A DNA stretch of 64,000 nt, taken from contig NZ_JADHDU010000002.1 of the NCBI RefSeq assembly GCF_016820495.1, forward strand, positions 1-64,000, in the 5' to 3' direction. This DNA comes from Planococcus beigongshangi. Its GTDB lineage: Bacteria; Bacillota; Bacilli; Bacillales_A; Planococcaceae. The position numbers were made by a program, and so were the translations under genes. Positions 18,806-28,637 of the stretch are shown one piece after another. The first letter of the stretch is position 1; each line of letters opens with the position of its first letter. The notes under the pieces are model-generated. The model did not search any database. It worked only from the letters and a program-made list of their open reading frames with translations, and was not told the DNA's origin.

Positions 18806-20089
18806 TTGCCTATGAATCTGACATTTGACCACCCTTCATTAAAAGGTTCCATTCAAGTGCCTGGAGATAAATCGATTTCCCACAGGTCCATCATGTTCGG
18901 GGCCATCGCATCCGGAACGACAACAGTCGAAGGGTTTCTATTGGGAGAAGATTGCCTCAGCACCATCGATTGTTTCCGGAATCTCGGGGTGGAGATCCGG
19001 CTGGATCATGAAAAAGTGACCATCACCAGTAAAGGCATAGCCCACTGGAAAGAGCCTTCCCGAGTGCTGGATACCGGAAATTCCGGGACCACCACCAGGC
19101 TGATGCTGGGTCTGCTGGCGGGGACAAATTTCCATTCGGTCATGGCCGGTGATGATTCCATTGCGAAGCGGCCGATGAAACGGATTGTTGAACCGCTTAG
19201 GCGGATGGGAGCGGACATCCGTGGTCGTGAGGACGGCCGTTTTACACCGCTTGCGATCAACGGCACCCAACTGAAGGCCATCAATTATTCCCTGCCTGTC
19301 GCGAGCGCACAAGTGAAGTCAGCGATTTTACTGGCTGCTCTGCAGGCAACAGGCACCACAGCCATCGAAGAACCGGTGGCGACAAGAGACCATACAGAAA
19401 TCATGCTCCGCCAATTCGGTGCCGAGATAAACCGCAATGGAAGCACCATCGAGATTGCCGGAGGGCAGGAATTGGCAGCCCGGCATGTAAAAGTGCCAGG
19501 CGACATTTCATCAGCAGCTTTCATGATCGGCGCGGCCCTGGTGACACGCGGCAGTGAGATCACATTGGAAAATGTAGGGATAAATCCGACAAGGACCGGC
19601 ATTCTGGATGTAATTTCAGAAATGGGCGCAGATTTTGAAATCCTTGAAACAGAAACCGAGGGGGAGCGGGTGGCCGATCTGGTCATCCGTTCGTCCGAAC
19701 TGACCGGAATTGAAATCGGCGGAGAGCTGATTCCAAGATTAATCGATGAAATTCCGGTCATTGCACTGATCGCCACTCAATGCCAAGGGACGACGGTCAT
19801 CAAAGATGCGGAAGAATTGCGCGTCAAAGAAACGGACCGGATTACAGCGGTAGTCGATGAGTTGACGAAAATGGGTGCCGATATCAGGGCAACAGAAGAC
19901 GGCATGGTCATCAAAGGGCCGACACAGCTGAATGGTGCCGCCATGACAACGTACGGCGACCACAGGCTCGGTATGATGGCGGCAGTCGCTTCACTTGCGG
20001 CTGAGGGTCCCGTAACGATCGATGAACCGGATTGCATCGCGGTCTCTTATCCGGGCTTCATGGATCATTTGAATAGTTTGGTCCGCTGA
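18806..20089 (+). CDS. aroA: 3-Phosphoshikimate 1-carboxyvinyltransferase (EPSP synthase)
   Basis: A 427-residue EPSP synthase (aroE in B. subtilis). It has PGDKSISHR near the N-terminus, GNSGTTTRL, and the C-terminal KETDRI and GDHRLGM motifs. AAGGAGG at 18791-18797 is 8 nt before TTG at 18806, so TTG is preferred; ATG at 18812 is the alternative. An upstream in-frame ATG at 18770 lies inside tyrA. The gene closes the aromatic operon. Confidence 0.95.
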   Translation: MPMNLTFDHPSLKGSIQVPGDKSISHRSIMFGAIASGTTTVEGFLLGEDCLSTIDCFRNLGVEIRLDHEKVTITSKGIAHWKEPSRVLDTGNSGTTTRLMLGLLAGTNFHSVMAGDDSIAKRPMKRIVEPLRRMGADIRGREDGRFTPLAINGTQLKAINYSLPVASAQVKSAILLAALQATGTTAIEEPVATRDHTEIMLRQFGAEINRNGSTIEIAGGQELAARHVKVPGDISSAAFMIGAALVTRGSEITLENVGINPTRTGILDVISEMGADFEILETETEGERVADLVIRSSELTGIEIGGELIPRLIDEIPVIALIATQCQGTTVIKDAEELRVKETDRITAVVDELTKMGADIRATEDGMVIKGPTQLNGAAMTTYGDHRLGMMAAVASLAAEGPVTIDEPDCIAVSYPGFMDHLNSLVR

Positions 20090-20113
20090 CTCTCCTCCGG
20101 GGGAGTTTTTATT
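20089..20113 (+). terminator. Terminator of the aro operon
   Basis: ACTCTCC / GGGGAGT stem (one G-T) with loop TCCG, then TTTTTATT, beginning at the aroA stop. Confidence 0.8.
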
Positions 20114-20173
20114 ATGCTAACAACTGGGTATCGTGTAGGATGGATATAGGAAATTGAAAGAATGGGTGATAGT

Positions 20174-21427
20174 ATGGCTACAATTGAGGAAATCCAAAAA
20201 GCGGTGGAACTTGGGGATATGGACCAAGTGAACTCCCTGCTCGACACATATTTATTGAACGCTGACCCGGAAGAGCAATTCGGATTATCGGAATGGCTGG
20301 GTGATATCGGGTTTGTTGAAGAGGCGATCCGGGTTTTAGAGCACCTGGAATATTTATTTCCGGAAGAAGGCCAGCTGAAAATAGACCGCGCCAATCTTTT
20401 GATCGAAGCAGACCGGGAGGACGAGGCATTGAACCTGCTGATGGAAGTTTCGAAGGAAGATGAGAATTATCCGCAGGCCCTGGTGACGCTTGCCGATCTG
20501 TTCCAGCTTCAGGGACTGTTGGAAGCGGCGGAAAACCGGCTGAATGAAGCGATAGAGCTGCTGCCGGATGAACCCCTTCTGATGCAGGCGAAAGCGGAAT
20601 TGCTGCTGGAGTCTGGCAGATACCTGGAATCTGCGAAGATTTATCAGGATCTGAAAAGGGATGGTGTGAAAATCGACGGGGTCAATCTATCGGAACGGCT
20701 TGCCGAAGTCTATAGTGCAGGTGCTGCTTATGAAGAAGCTTTGCCTTATTACGAAGAAGCACTTGAAGACCAAGTGCAGCCGGATGTCCTCTTCGGAGCG
20801 GCGGTTGCATCATTTCAAACCCGGCAATATGAGCGGGCTGTCCAGCGCCTCGACGACTTGACTGTCCTGGATCCCGATTATTTCTCCGCCTATTTGCTGA
20901 AGGCCCAGAGCCTCAATATGGCGGAAGATTATAAAGCTGCTTATGAAGCCATTAAAGAAGGGATAAAGAGAGACGAATTCGATAAGGAACTTTATCTTTT
21001 TGCAGGGAAGCTTGCGATGAAATTAGGCAATTCGGATGAGGGGATCGAAAATCTAAGGCAGGCAGTGGCCCTTGACCCGGAATACATGGAGGCCATCTAT
21101 ACGCTTGTATCTTATTTCCATTCGCAGGAAATGGATGAAGACGTCCTCGAACTTACGGAAGCGGTCGTGGCAAGCGGAGACGACTGGGCCGGCTTGTACC
21201 CGATGTTGGCTGAATCCTACGAACGAACAGAGCAATTCGGTAAAGCCGCGGAATATTTCGATCTGGCATATCCATCGTTCCGCGATGATCCGGATTTCCT
21301 CTCGAAATATATGCGTTTTCTGATCGAAGAAGGAAAAAGGGAACGTGCTATTGAAATACTTAAAGAGTTGCAGGTTCTGGAGCCGGAAAATCAGGAATGG
21401 CTCGATTTGGAACATTCATTTGAATGA
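20174..21427 (+). CDS. ypiA: TPR-repeat protein YpiA
   Basis: A 417-residue cytoplasmic protein made almost wholly of tetratricopeptide-like helical pairs (repeats such as AEVYSAGAAYEEALPYYEEAL and FAGKLAMKLGNSDEGIENL). It is the conserved gene upstream of ypiB-ypiF-qcrABC in Bacillales; its function is not established. ATG at 20174 follows GGGTGATAG; ATG at 20162 would add four residues with a weaker site. Next gene follows after 14 nt. Confidence 0.8.
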   Translation: MATIEEIQKAVELGDMDQVNSLLDTYLLNADPEEQFGLSEWLGDIGFVEEAIRVLEHLEYLFPEEGQLKIDRANLLIEADREDEALNLLMEVSKEDENYPQALVTLADLFQLQGLLEAAENRLNEAIELLPDEPLLMQAKAELLLESGRYLESAKIYQDLKRDGVKIDGVNLSERLAEVYSAGAAYEEALPYYEEALEDQVQPDVLFGAAVASFQTRQYERAVQRLDDLTVLDPDYFSAYLLKAQSLNMAEDYKAAYEAIKEGIKRDEFDKELYLFAGKLAMKLGNSDEGIENLRQAVALDPEYMEAIYTLVSYFHSQEMDEDVLELTEAVVASGDDWAGLYPMLAESYERTEQFGKAAEYFDLAYPSFRDDPDFLSKYMRFLIEEGKRERAIEILKELQVLEPENQEWLDLEHSFE

Positions 21428-21441
21428 AAGGAGGAGCAGGA

Positions 21442-22005
21442 ATGACAGCTTCTGTCTCGGTTGGAGATAAAAAGCAGTTTGTCCGATGGTTTCTTCAATC
21501 CTATAAGATGAAACGGCGGGAATGTATCTGGATATTGAACTATATGCTCAGCAATGATGAGCTGCTGGAAAAAACCCATTTCGTTGAAGAGGCGCATTAT
21601 TGTCCGCGCGCGATGGTCATGTCGTCAACGGAATCCAAAGAATTGCCATTCCGTTTCTATAAAGGCAACCTCATGACTGCCGATGCCGAAAAATCTTTCC
21701 ATGATTTGAGGTTGAACCCGGATCAGGACCTTTATCTGCAATTGAATTTCCCCAACAGACCGCCGTCACCCCTATATTTATCTGTGCTGGAGGAGAATCC
21801 CTATTTGCCGCCGGATGAAACTGTAAGTGCCCAGGACCGGCTATTGGCCGAAGAACTTCTGGAGGAAAGTCTCTCCGTATTTCAGGAGGAAACCATTCTG
21901 GCGCAGATTGATGAAGCGCTCGATTCGAATGATAAAGAGCGTTTCTTTGAACTTTCAACCTTGCTGTACAAGATAAAAACGATCAAAAAATTGGAAAGTG
22001 AGTAG
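21442..22005 (+). CDS. ypiB: YpiB / UPF0302 family protein
   Basis: A 187-residue conserved protein. The N-terminal segment (FVRWFLQSYKMKRRECIWILNYM) and a charged C-terminal helical region match B. subtilis YpiB. Function is unknown; its constant place between ypiA and the qcr operon hints at a link to respiration, which is inference. Start ATG 21442 follows AAAGGAGGAGCAGG; the ATG at 21424 overlaps the ypiA stop and precedes the ribosome site. Confidence 0.78.
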   Translation: MTASVSVGDKKQFVRWFLQSYKMKRRECIWILNYMLSNDELLEKTHFVEEAHYCPRAMVMSSTESKELPFRFYKGNLMTADAEKSFHDLRLNPDQDLYLQLNFPNRPPSPLYLSVLEENPYLPPDETVSAQDRLLAEELLEESLSVFQEETILAQIDEALDSNDKERFFELSTLLYKIKTIKKLESE

Positions 22006-22010
22006 ATTCT

Positions 22011-22454
22011 ATGCATTTTATTGGTAAAGACATCGATCAATATCTCAGCCAGCGAGAATATGTGGATACAGCGGTAGTTCCGCTGCTCGAGCTGAATTTA
22101 AATCCATCCGACCTGAAATCGAGTGCCGGGGCCTCGGAATATTTGCAGTCGCTGACGGCTTTGCTTGAAAAACAATTCAAAGGAAGAATATTGCTCTTTC
22201 CGCCATTATCCTATACATCGGGTGCTGACAGGGAACGGGTGGCAGAAGAAATATCTGCTGAAATGAAAAAGGCTGAATTTAAACATGTATTTTATCTGAC
22301 GACTGATGCTGCGTGGCGTTCAGTTGAAAAATTGGAAAATGTGCTGTGGCTTCCGGCCATCCCGACGATGGATATGGACAGAAATTTCAAGCAATCGGTC
22401 ATGGAAGACCAGCTGCGGCAGGTGCTTCCGCTTTTCCTGAAGGAATGGTCATAA
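22011..22454 (+). CDS. ypiF: YpiF / DUF2487 family protein
   Basis: A 147-residue protein without signal peptide or membrane segment. Length and place directly before qcrA match B. subtilis YpiF, of unknown function. I see no catalytic motif. It is 5 nt after ypiB and ends before the qcr promoter. Confidence 0.72.
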   Translation: MHFIGKDIDQYLSQREYVDTAVVPLLELNLNPSDLKSSAGASEYLQSLTALLEKQFKGRILLFPPLSYTSGADRERVAEEISAEMKKAEFKHVFYLTTDAAWRSVEKLENVLWLPAIPTMDMDRNFKQSVMEDQLRQVLPLFLKEWS

Positions 22455-22499
22455 GCTTCATGAAATGTTCACAAACTGGTATTTAGCTTCACGGCATTA

Positions 22500-22528
22500 T
22501 TGACCTGTACTTTCTATTGATATATCAT
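22500..22528 (+). promoter_or_regulatory. SigA promoter of qcrABC
   Basis: TTGACC at 22500-22505 and TATCAT at 22523-22528 with a 17-nt spacer, about 75 nt before qcrA. The leader then has a strong AGAGGGGGGAAAAGG ribosome site. Confidence 0.6.
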
Positions 22529-22603
22529 TAGGTTGTCCTAGTAATTATATTTGAAATGAGTATGTCCATTGGACTGACCTTGAATGTTAGAGGGGGGAAA
22601 AGG

Positions 22604-23110
22604 ATGAGTAACAATCGTGTATCACGACGTCAATTTTTAGGCTACACATTAACAGGAGTCGGCGGATTCATGGCAGCAGGTATGCTGATGCCGATGGTTC
22701 GTTTCGCAGTTGACCCGGTTCTTCAACAGAAAGAAGGGGGCGACTTCGTATTGACTGACCAGAGAGTGGATGAAGTTACTGAAGAACCAGTACGCGTCGA
22801 CTTTACATTTGAACAAACGGATGCATGGTATGTATCTGAAGTAACAAGTTCAGCTTGGGTTTACAAAGAAGGCGATAAATTGATCGCACTTTCACCAGTC
22901 TGCAAACACTTGGGATGCACAGTCAACTGGGCCGGAGATCCGGAACAGCCAAATCGATTCTTCTGCCCATGCCACGCTGGACGTTATGAGAAAAACGGAC
23001 AGAATGTTCCAGGTACACCACCACTTGGACCGCTCGATGAATATGACGTTCAAGAGCAAGATGGCTATGTAGCTATCGGAGTAGTAAAAGCAAACACATT
23101 AGTAGTTTAA
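22604..23110 (+). CDS. qcrA: Rieske iron-sulfur subunit of menaquinol:cytochrome c reductase
   Basis: A 168-residue Rieske protein. The N-terminal SRRQFLGYTLTGVGGF is a twin-Arg-type membrane anchor. The [2Fe-2S] ligands are Cys100-x-His102 in box 1 and Cys121/His124 in box 2, with Cys105 and Cys123 as the disulfide pair. It passes electrons from menaquinol to cytochrome c. ATG 22604 is correct; the upstream in-frame ATG at 22556 lies before the ribosome site. Confidence 0.96.
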   Translation: MSNNRVSRRQFLGYTLTGVGGFMAAGMLMPMVRFAVDPVLQQKEGGDFVLTDQRVDEVTEEPVRVDFTFEQTDAWYVSEVTSSAWVYKEGDKLIALSPVCKHLGCTVNWAGDPEQPNRFFCPCHAGRYEKNGQNVPGTPPLGPLDEYDVQEQDGYVAIGVVKANTLVV

Positions 23111-23131
23111 TAGTTAGGGGGTACGACACCA

Positions 23132-23806
23132 GTGCTAAATAAGTTATATGATTGGGTTGATGAGCGTCTGGACATTACGCCGATCTGGCGTGATATTGCG
23201 GACCATGAAGTACCGGAACACGTAAACCCCGCACACCACTTCTCAGCATTCGTTTATTGTTTTGGAGGATTAACGTTCTTCATCACGGTAATCCAGATCT
23301 TATCCGGTATGTTCTTAACTATGTACTACGTACCAGATATCGAGAATGCCTGGCAGTCGGTTTATTATCTTCAGAATGAAGTTGCATTCGGAGAAATCGT
23401 GCGCGGTATGCACCACTGGGGAGCTTCATTAGTAGTAGTTATGATTTTCCTTCATACGCTTCGCGTATTCTTCACGGGTTCATATAAGAAACCTCGTGAA
23501 TTGAACTGGGTTGTTGGTGTAATGCTGTTCGGTGTTATCTTAGGATTAAGTTTCACAGGTTATCTTCTTCCATGGGATATGAAAGCATTATTCGCAACTA
23601 AAGTTGGTATTGAAATCGCTGCATCGGTGCCACTGGTCGGCGATATGATCAAAACATTGCTTGCCGGGGATTCAACGATTCTTGGTGCACAAACCTTGAC
23701 CCGATTCTTCGCCATTCATGTATTCTTCTTGCCTGCTGCTTTGCTTGGGTTGCTTGCGGCACACTTTATCATGATTCGGAGACAGGGTATTTCTGGCCCG
23801 CTTTAA
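23132..23806 (+). CDS. qcrB: Cytochrome b subunit of the bc complex
   Basis: A 224-residue cytochrome b6-type integral membrane protein with four helices. Heme-binding histidines are seen in GMHHWGASLVVVMIFLHTLR and in the RFFAIHVFFLP helix; GYLLPWD is the conserved b6 motif. It starts with GTG after AGGGGGT. It works with the C-terminal cytochrome b part carried by QcrC. Confidence 0.96.
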   Translation: MLNKLYDWVDERLDITPIWRDIADHEVPEHVNPAHHFSAFVYCFGGLTFFITVIQILSGMFLTMYYVPDIENAWQSVYYLQNEVAFGEIVRGMHHWGASLVVVMIFLHTLRVFFTGSYKKPRELNWVVGVMLFGVILGLSFTGYLLPWDMKALFATKVGIEIAASVPLVGDMIKTLLAGDSTILGAQTLTRFFAIHVFFLPAALLGLLAAHFIMIRRQGISGPL

Positions 23807-23844
23807 TAAGTGAGGCTTAATGGATTTTAAAAGGAGGGGACACT

Positions 23845-24639
23845 ATGCATCGCGGAAAAGGAATGAAATTTGTAGGGGATTCGCGTGTTAAAGGCTTAGA
23901 ACATCGCATGCCGAATATCCCGAAGGATTATTCCGAATATCCTGGTAAGACAGAAGCTTTCTGGCCTAACTTCCTTCTTAAAGAATGGATGATAGGTGCA
24001 GTCTTCTTAATTGGTTATCTGCTTTTGACTGTCGCTCATCCGTCGCCTCTTGAAGGCCAGGCTGACCCGACTGATACGGGCTATATTCCACTGCCAGACT
24101 GGTATTTCTTATTCTTATACCAATTACTTAAATATGAATTTGCTTCAGGTCCATTCAATATTGTAGGTGCCATCATCGTACCTGGTCTTGCTTTCGGTGC
24201 TTTGGCCTTGGCGCCATTCCTGGATCGCGGTCCGGAAAGACGCCCGTCAAAACGGCCGCTTCCGACAGGTTTCATGCTGCTTGCTATCGCTTCAATCGTT
24301 TTCCTTACTTGGGAATCTGTTGCGAACCACGACTGGGAAGCTGCTGAAGCTCAAGGGAAAATCCAGGAAGAAGTTGAAATTGATACTACAGATCCGGGTT
24401 ACGAAGTTTATTCGACCAGTTCTTGTATCAGTTGCCATGGTGACAATCTTGAAGGTCAAGTAGGACCTACTTTGGTTGGCACTGGCTATACGCCTGAAGA
24501 AATCGCTGACATCGCGGTCAACGGTATCGAAGAAGACGGCGAACAAAAAATGCCACCTTCCTTCGAAGTTGACGTAGATGGTTCTGAAGAAGACCTGCAG
24601 ACAATGGCTGAGTTTATCGCTGGCCTTGAAGCAGAATGA
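23845..24639 (+). CDS. qcrC: Cytochrome b/c fusion subunit of the bc complex
   Basis: A 264-residue protein. The N-terminal two thirds resemble subunit IV of b6f complexes (membrane helices, PDWYFLFLYQLLKYE). The C-terminal part is a cytochrome c domain with covalent heme motif CISCH (Cys194, Cys197, His198) and a probable Met ligand in QKMPPSF. This b-c fusion is typical of Bacillales. A strong AAAGGAGG site precedes the ATG; the operon ends at the following terminator. Confidence 0.95.
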   Translation: MHRGKGMKFVGDSRVKGLEHRMPNIPKDYSEYPGKTEAFWPNFLLKEWMIGAVFLIGYLLLTVAHPSPLEGQADPTDTGYIPLPDWYFLFLYQLLKYEFASGPFNIVGAIIVPGLAFGALALAPFLDRGPERRPSKRPLPTGFMLLAIASIVFLTWESVANHDWEAAEAQGKIQEEVEIDTTDPGYEVYSTSSCISCHGDNLEGQVGPTLVGTGYTPEEIADIAVNGIEEDGEQKMPPSFEVDVDGSEEDLQTMAEFIAGLEAE

Positions 24640-24645
24640 CATACT

Positions 24646-24677
24646 AAAAAAAGAGCCGGGAAACCGGCTCTTTTTTG
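24646..24677. terminator. Terminator after qcrABC
   Basis: A near-perfect palindrome AAAAAAGAGCCGG / CCGGCTCTTTTTT with loop GAAA. The A-run and T-run on each side make it potentially bidirectional. Confidence 0.9.
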
Positions 24678-24700
24678 CTATCTTGAAAGGAAGAATAGAA

Positions 24701-25324
24701 ATGTATTCCTTTATCAATAAAGTTTCTGCCTGGCTGATGTTCAAGCCGTTTTTGATCCTGCTGTTTTTCGTCAATCTGGGAGGCACCATTTACGGATACA
24801 TATGGTATGGGTGGCAATTAGCCATCACTGCACCGAAATTCCTTCTTTTTGTCCCTGACAGTCCTACTGCCAGCCTCTTTTTCACAATCGTCCTCGGTTT
24901 ATGGCTGATCGGCAAACGGAGCAGCCTGATCGAAGCGCTGGCGTTTATCACGCTTATAAAATATGGCTTGTGGGCAGTGGTCATGAACCTTCTGACTTTA
25001 GGACAGACCGGCGATATCGGTTGGATCGGCTGGATGCTGGTAGCATCCCATTTCGCCATGGCGCTGCAGGCCGTCCTGTATATCGATCATTACCGGTTCG
25101 GCTGGCTGGCAGTGGCGCTTGCGGCAATTTGGACGCTGCATAACGATGTCATCGATTATGTCTTCGGCCAGATGCCGATCTATGGAAGCCTCATGGAATA
25201 CAGCAGCCAAATCGGCTACTTTACCTTCTGGCTTTCAATAGCCTGTATCGCCTTTGCCTTATTCGTTGCCTGGCTGAATAAGCCCGCGCCGTTTCAGTTG
25301 ACCAAGCCTGACCATTCCAAGTAA
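24701..25324 (+). CDS. ypjA: YpjA-like membrane protein (DUF1405)
   Basis: A 207-residue polytopic membrane protein with about five or six hydrophobic helices. Sequence character (HNDVIDY, FWLSI segments) and place right after the qcr operon match B. subtilis YpjA, of unknown function. The ATG at 24701 follows AAAGGAAGAA. In B. subtilis the sporulation gene ypjB follows; here a YugP-type protease does. Confidence 0.72.
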   Translation: MYSFINKVSAWLMFKPFLILLFFVNLGGTIYGYIWYGWQLAITAPKFLLFVPDSPTASLFFTIVLGLWLIGKRSSLIEALAFITLIKYGLWAVVMNLLTLGQTGDIGWIGWMLVASHFAMALQAVLYIDHYRFGWLAVALAAIWTLHNDVIDYVFGQMPIYGSLMEYSSQIGYFTFWLSIACIAFALFVAWLNKPAPFQLTKPDHSK

Positions 25325-25365
25325 AATAAAGGTAACAGATATTTGCGAAAGGGTGTAATTGCTAT

Positions 25366-26049
25366 ATGGGTTTAGGTGCATATCTAATCTATTTTGCCGT
25401 GCTGTTGATCCTTCCTTTATGGGCTCAATTCAAATTAAAGAGAACTTACGGTAAGTATTCCAAAATTCGTTCGACTTCCGGCCATACAGGTGCTCAAGTT
25501 GCCCGTATGATTCTGGACCAGAACGGTTTGTATGATGTAAAGGTAATTGAAAGCCGCGGAATGTTAAGCGACCATTATAACCCGCTGAAGAAAACTGTGG
25601 CGCTGTCAAGCCATAATTATCATGAAGCTTCTGTCGCTGGTACAGCTGTAGCTGCCCATGAAGTGGGGCATGCGATTCAGGATGCAGAGGATTATTCATT
25701 CCTGCGTCTGCGCCATCGGCTGGTGCCGCTGGTCAATATTTCATCCAACGCATCATGGATCTTCATCATGATCGGTATATTCTCTTCTTTAAGTGGCGCT
25801 TTGCTGATCGGGATCATCCTGCTTGCAATGGGGGTATTGTTCCAGATCATTACGCTGCCGGTTGAGTTCAACGCTTCGAACCGGGCGATGGATCAATTGC
25901 TGTCGGCGAATATCATCCGCAATGAAGAAGAGCCGCATGCGAAGAAAGTTTTGAATGCAGCCGCTATGACATATGTGGCCGCAACTGCAGTAGCAGTTAT
26001 GGAGCTTGCCCGTCTGCTGTTGATCTACACAAGCATGAACCGTTCGTAA
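25366..26049 (+). CDS. yugP: YugP-type zinc metallopeptidase
   Basis: A 227-residue membrane protein of the neutral zinc metallopeptidase family. It has an N-terminal membrane helix, the zinc-binding motif HEVGH (in AAHEVGHAIQD), two further hydrophobic segments, and a downstream EFNAS segment likely to supply the third ligand. Physiological substrates are not established for the family. It occupies the position of ypjB in B. subtilis. A bidirectional terminator separates it from ypjC on the other strand. Confidence 0.82.
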   Translation: MGLGAYLIYFAVLLILPLWAQFKLKRTYGKYSKIRSTSGHTGAQVARMILDQNGLYDVKVIESRGMLSDHYNPLKKTVALSSHNYHEASVAGTAVAAHEVGHAIQDAEDYSFLRLRHRLVPLVNISSNASWIFIMIGIFSSLSGALLIGIILLAMGVLFQIITLPVEFNASNRAMDQLLSANIIRNEEEPHAKKVLNAAAMTYVAATAVAVMELARLLLIYTSMNRS

Positions 26050-26054
26050 TACGT

Positions 26055-26092
26055 AAAAAGCCGCTCCGACTGAATAGTCGGAGCGGCTTTTC
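26055..26092. terminator. Bidirectional terminator between yugP and ypjC
   Basis: AAAAAGCCGCTCCGACT paired with AGTCGGAGCGGCTTTT around a short loop (GAAT); A and T runs on both sides serve both converging genes. Confidence 0.92.
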
Positions 26093-26106
26093 TGATTTCA
26101 GCTAGA

Positions 26107-26973
26107 TTAATGGAGCGGCATCTTCTGTTCATCGAGCGTAAAACCTTCACCGATGACATCATGCACTTCGATCAGCGATACAAAAGCATGCGGGTCGACT
26201 TCATTGATGATATTTTTCAGACGGACAATCTCATTTCGGCCGACGACGCAATACAGGACTTCCCGCTCTTCTTTGGAGAAATGACCATAACCGCGGAGAA
26301 TCGTTATGCCGCGGTCCATTTCAACCGAGATGCGGCTTGCGATCTCTTCCTGGGCATTGGAAATGATTAAAGCCCCGCGTCCGGAATATGCGCCTTCCTG
26401 CACAAAGTCGATGACCCGGGCGCCGACAAAAACAGCAACAAGGGTATACATCATCGAACGGTTATCCAAAAACACGACCCAGGAAACGAGGATAACGGCG
26501 GCATCAAAAAGGAACATTGTCTTCCCCATGCTCCAGCCGACATATTTTTGCACAAGCCGTGCGATGATATCCACGCCGCCTGTAGTTCCGCCGTAGCGGA
26601 AAATGATGCCGAGACCCGCGCCGACGAAAATCCCCGCAAACAGGGAAGCCAGGAATAAATCATTTTGCAGGTCAATCCGGATTTCATAGATCAAAAATAT
26701 TTTCAGGAAAACAGAAACGGCCACTGTTCCGATTATGGTATAAAAGAACACTTTTCTGCCTAGAAGCTTCCAGCCGATAAAAAAAATCGGGATGTTCAAT
26801 AATAGATTCATTAACGCAGGATCCCAGTTAAGAAGGAAATATAAGATCAACGTAATACCTGCAAATCCGCCTTCACCCAGCTCATTTTGGATGTTGAAGT
26901 GAACAAACCCAAAACTGAATATGGCAGCGCCCAATAAGATGAAAAAAATATTTTTTATTCTGAGGTCTTTCAA
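26107..26973 (-). CDS. ypjC: YitT-family membrane protein YpjC
   Basis: A 288-residue protein with about five membrane helices in the N-terminal half (YitT/DUF161 part) and a cytoplasmic C-terminal DUF2179 domain (GRGALIISN, DRGITILRGYGHFSKEEREVLYCVV). The YGGTTGGVDIIAR motif is typical. Function is unknown. The start is TTG at 26973 behind GGAGATGATGACAG; two nearby ATG codons are in other frames. It is the only minus-strand gene in the first 40 kb and diverges from ypjD. Confidence 0.82.
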   Translation of the reverse strand: MKDLRIKNIFFILLGAAIFSFGFVHFNIQNELGEGGFAGITLILYFLLNWDPALMNLLLNIPIFFIGWKLLGRKVFFYTIIGTVAVSVFLKIFLIYEIRIDLQNDLFLASLFAGIFVGAGLGIIFRYGGTTGGVDIIARLVQKYVGWSMGKTMFLFDAAVILVSWVVFLDNRSMMYTLVAVFVGARVIDFVQEGAYSGRGALIISNAQEEIASRISVEMDRGITILRGYGHFSKEEREVLYCVVGRNEIVRLKNIINEVDPHAFVSLIEVHDVIGEGFTLDEQKMPLH

Positions 26974-27031
26974 CTGTCATCATCTCCGCTCTAAAAGTTC
27001 AACTCTTGTATTATGTGTTATTTTCAGTATT

Positions 27032-27060
27032 TTGACAACACCATTTCTTTTCTTTACGAT
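27032..27060 (+). promoter_or_regulatory. SigA promoter of the ypjD-dapB operon
   Basis: TTGACA at 27032-27037 and TACGAT at 27055-27060 with a 17-nt spacer, 20 nt before the ypjD start. Confidence 0.7.
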
Positions 27061-27080
27061 TGACTAAGGAGTGTGAAAAT

Positions 27081-27419
27081 ATGGGACAGGATAAAACGAT
27101 GAAACAACTGCAGCAGGAAGTCGACCAATATATTTCTCAATTTAAGGAAGGCTATTTTACGCCGCTTGAAATGATTGCCCGTCTGACGGAAGAATTGGGA
27201 GAATTGGCGAGGGAAGTCAATCATGTATACGGACCGAAGAAAAAGAAATCGACCGAGGCGGAAGCAAGCATCACGGAAGAAATGGGTGACCTTCTTTTTG
27301 TTTTGATCACAATGGCGAATTCATTGGATATAGACCTGGCCACAGCACATGACGGCGTGATGGAAAAGTTTAATACACGGGATAAAAACCGCTGGACAAG
27401 AAAGGATGAGAGCAATTGA
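27081..27419 (+). CDS. ypjD: MazG-like nucleotide pyrophosphohydrolase
   Basis: A 112-residue all-alpha NTP pyrophosphohydrolase. The metal-binding EExxE...ExxD pattern is seen in [12 protein letters not shown] and [10 protein letters not shown]. It probably hydrolyses non-canonical NTPs; the substrate is unknown. ATG 27081 follows AAGGAG; the TTG at 27060 is inside the promoter. Overlaps dapB by 4 nt (ATTGAC). Confidence 0.88.
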   Translation: MGQDKTMKQLQQEVDQYISQFKEGYFTPLEMIARLTEELGELAREVNHVYGPKKKKSTEAEASITEEMGDLLFVLITMANSLDIDLATAHDGVMEKFNTRDKNRWTRKDESN

Positions 27420-28216
27420 CGATTCGGGTTGCAATCGCTGGTGCCCGTGGAAAAATGGGGCAGGAAGCTGTACATACCATTATGAAAAACACAGGAATGG
27501 AACTTGTTTCCATACTGGATTATAAAGAAATCGGGGAGACCCTGGCGGATACGAACTTGTTTCCGCAGAACTTTACAGTGCCGATTTTTCTGGATCTTAA
27601 GGAATTGCATGAAAAAACGAAACCGGATGTACTGGTCGATCTGACATCACCCGAATCCGTTTATCAGCATACGCGGGATGCGCTCGGACTCGGCATTCGG
27701 CCGGTAGTCGGAACGACAGGATTTTCCGATGAGGAATTGAAGGAATTGACAGCTTATGCGAAAGAACATCGCATCGGCTGCATCATCGCCCCGAATTTTG
27801 CGATCGGCGCTGTCTTGATGATGAAATTTGCAGAACAGGCAGCGAAATATCTTCCGGATATCGAAATAATTGAGCTGCACCATGATCAGAAACTGGATGC
27901 CCCGTCCGGCACAGCGATGAAGACGGCCAACATGATTTCGAAACAGCGGGAGCCGCATATGCAGGGCCACCCCAAAGAAAAAGAGACTTTGGAAGGGGCG
28001 CGCGGTGCCAATTATGACGGCATGCGTATCCATAGTGTGAGGCTTCCGGGTCTGCTTGCTCACCAGCAGGTATTGCTCGGGGGAGAAGGCCAGCTGCTGA
28101 CGATCAGGCATGATTCTTTCAACCGCGGTTCGTTCATGTCAGGTGTGACTTTATCGGTCACAAAAGTGATGGAAATAGACAATCTCGTTTACGGATTGGA
28201 AAACATAATCGATTAA
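27416..28216 (+). CDS. dapB: 4-Hydroxy-tetrahydrodipicolinate reductase
   Basis: A 266-residue NAD(P)H-dependent enzyme of the lysine/diaminopimelate pathway. It has the N-terminal GARGKMGQ motif, the catalytic [15 protein letters not shown] segment and the FMSGV C-terminus. The TTG start overlaps the ypjD stop. In a Gram-positive this feeds both lysine and the peptidoglycan peptide. Confidence 0.96.
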   Translation: MTIRVAIAGARGKMGQEAVHTIMKNTGMELVSILDYKEIGETLADTNLFPQNFTVPIFLDLKELHEKTKPDVLVDLTSPESVYQHTRDALGLGIRPVVGTTGFSDEELKELTAYAKEHRIGCIIAPNFAIGAVLMMKFAEQAAKYLPDIEIIELHHDQKLDAPSGTAMKTANMISKQREPHMQGHPKEKETLEGARGANYDGMRIHSVRLPGLLAHQQVLLGGEGQLLTIRHDSFNRGSFMSGVTLSVTKVMEIDNLVYGLENIID

Positions 28217-28230
28217 AAGGGGAAGATGGC

Positions 28231-28635
28231 ATGAAAATCGCATTAATAGCACATGACCGCAAAAAGGATGACCTGATTCAGTTCGTAATCGCCTATCAGC
28301 CGATTTTATCTGAGCATTCCTTGTTTGCGACAGGCACGACAGGCCAGCGGATCATTGAGGAGACAGGTCTTGAAGTCCACCGTTTCCGCTCAGGTCCTCT
28401 CGGCGGAGATCAGCAGATCGGCTCAATGATTGCACAGGATGAAATGGATATGATCATCTTTTTCCGCGATCCATTGACGGCACAGCCGCATGAACCTGAT
28501 GTCACTGCATTGATCCGTCTATGTGATGTATACAATATTCCGCTGGCGACCAATATGGGCACAGCTGAAGTGTTATTGAAGGGCTTAAAAGAAGGCTTTG
28601 TGGATTGGCGCCTGATACGCGAACGGAGAGGATAA
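28231..28635 (+). CDS. mgsA: Methylglyoxal synthase
   Basis: A 134-residue enzyme that turns dihydroxyacetone phosphate into methylglyoxal. [32 protein letters not shown] and FFRDPL are diagnostic. The methylglyoxal made is detoxified in part with bacillithiol, whose synthesis gene bshA follows after 2 nt. bshB1, which lies between them in B. subtilis, is missing. Confidence 0.95.
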   Translation: MKIALIAHDRKKDDLIQFVIAYQPILSEHSLFATGTTGQRIIEETGLEVHRFRSGPLGGDQQIGSMIAQDEMDMIIFFRDPLTAQPHEPDVTALIRLCDVYNIPLATNMGTAEVLLKGLKEGFVDWRLIRERRG

Positions 28636-28637
28636 GA

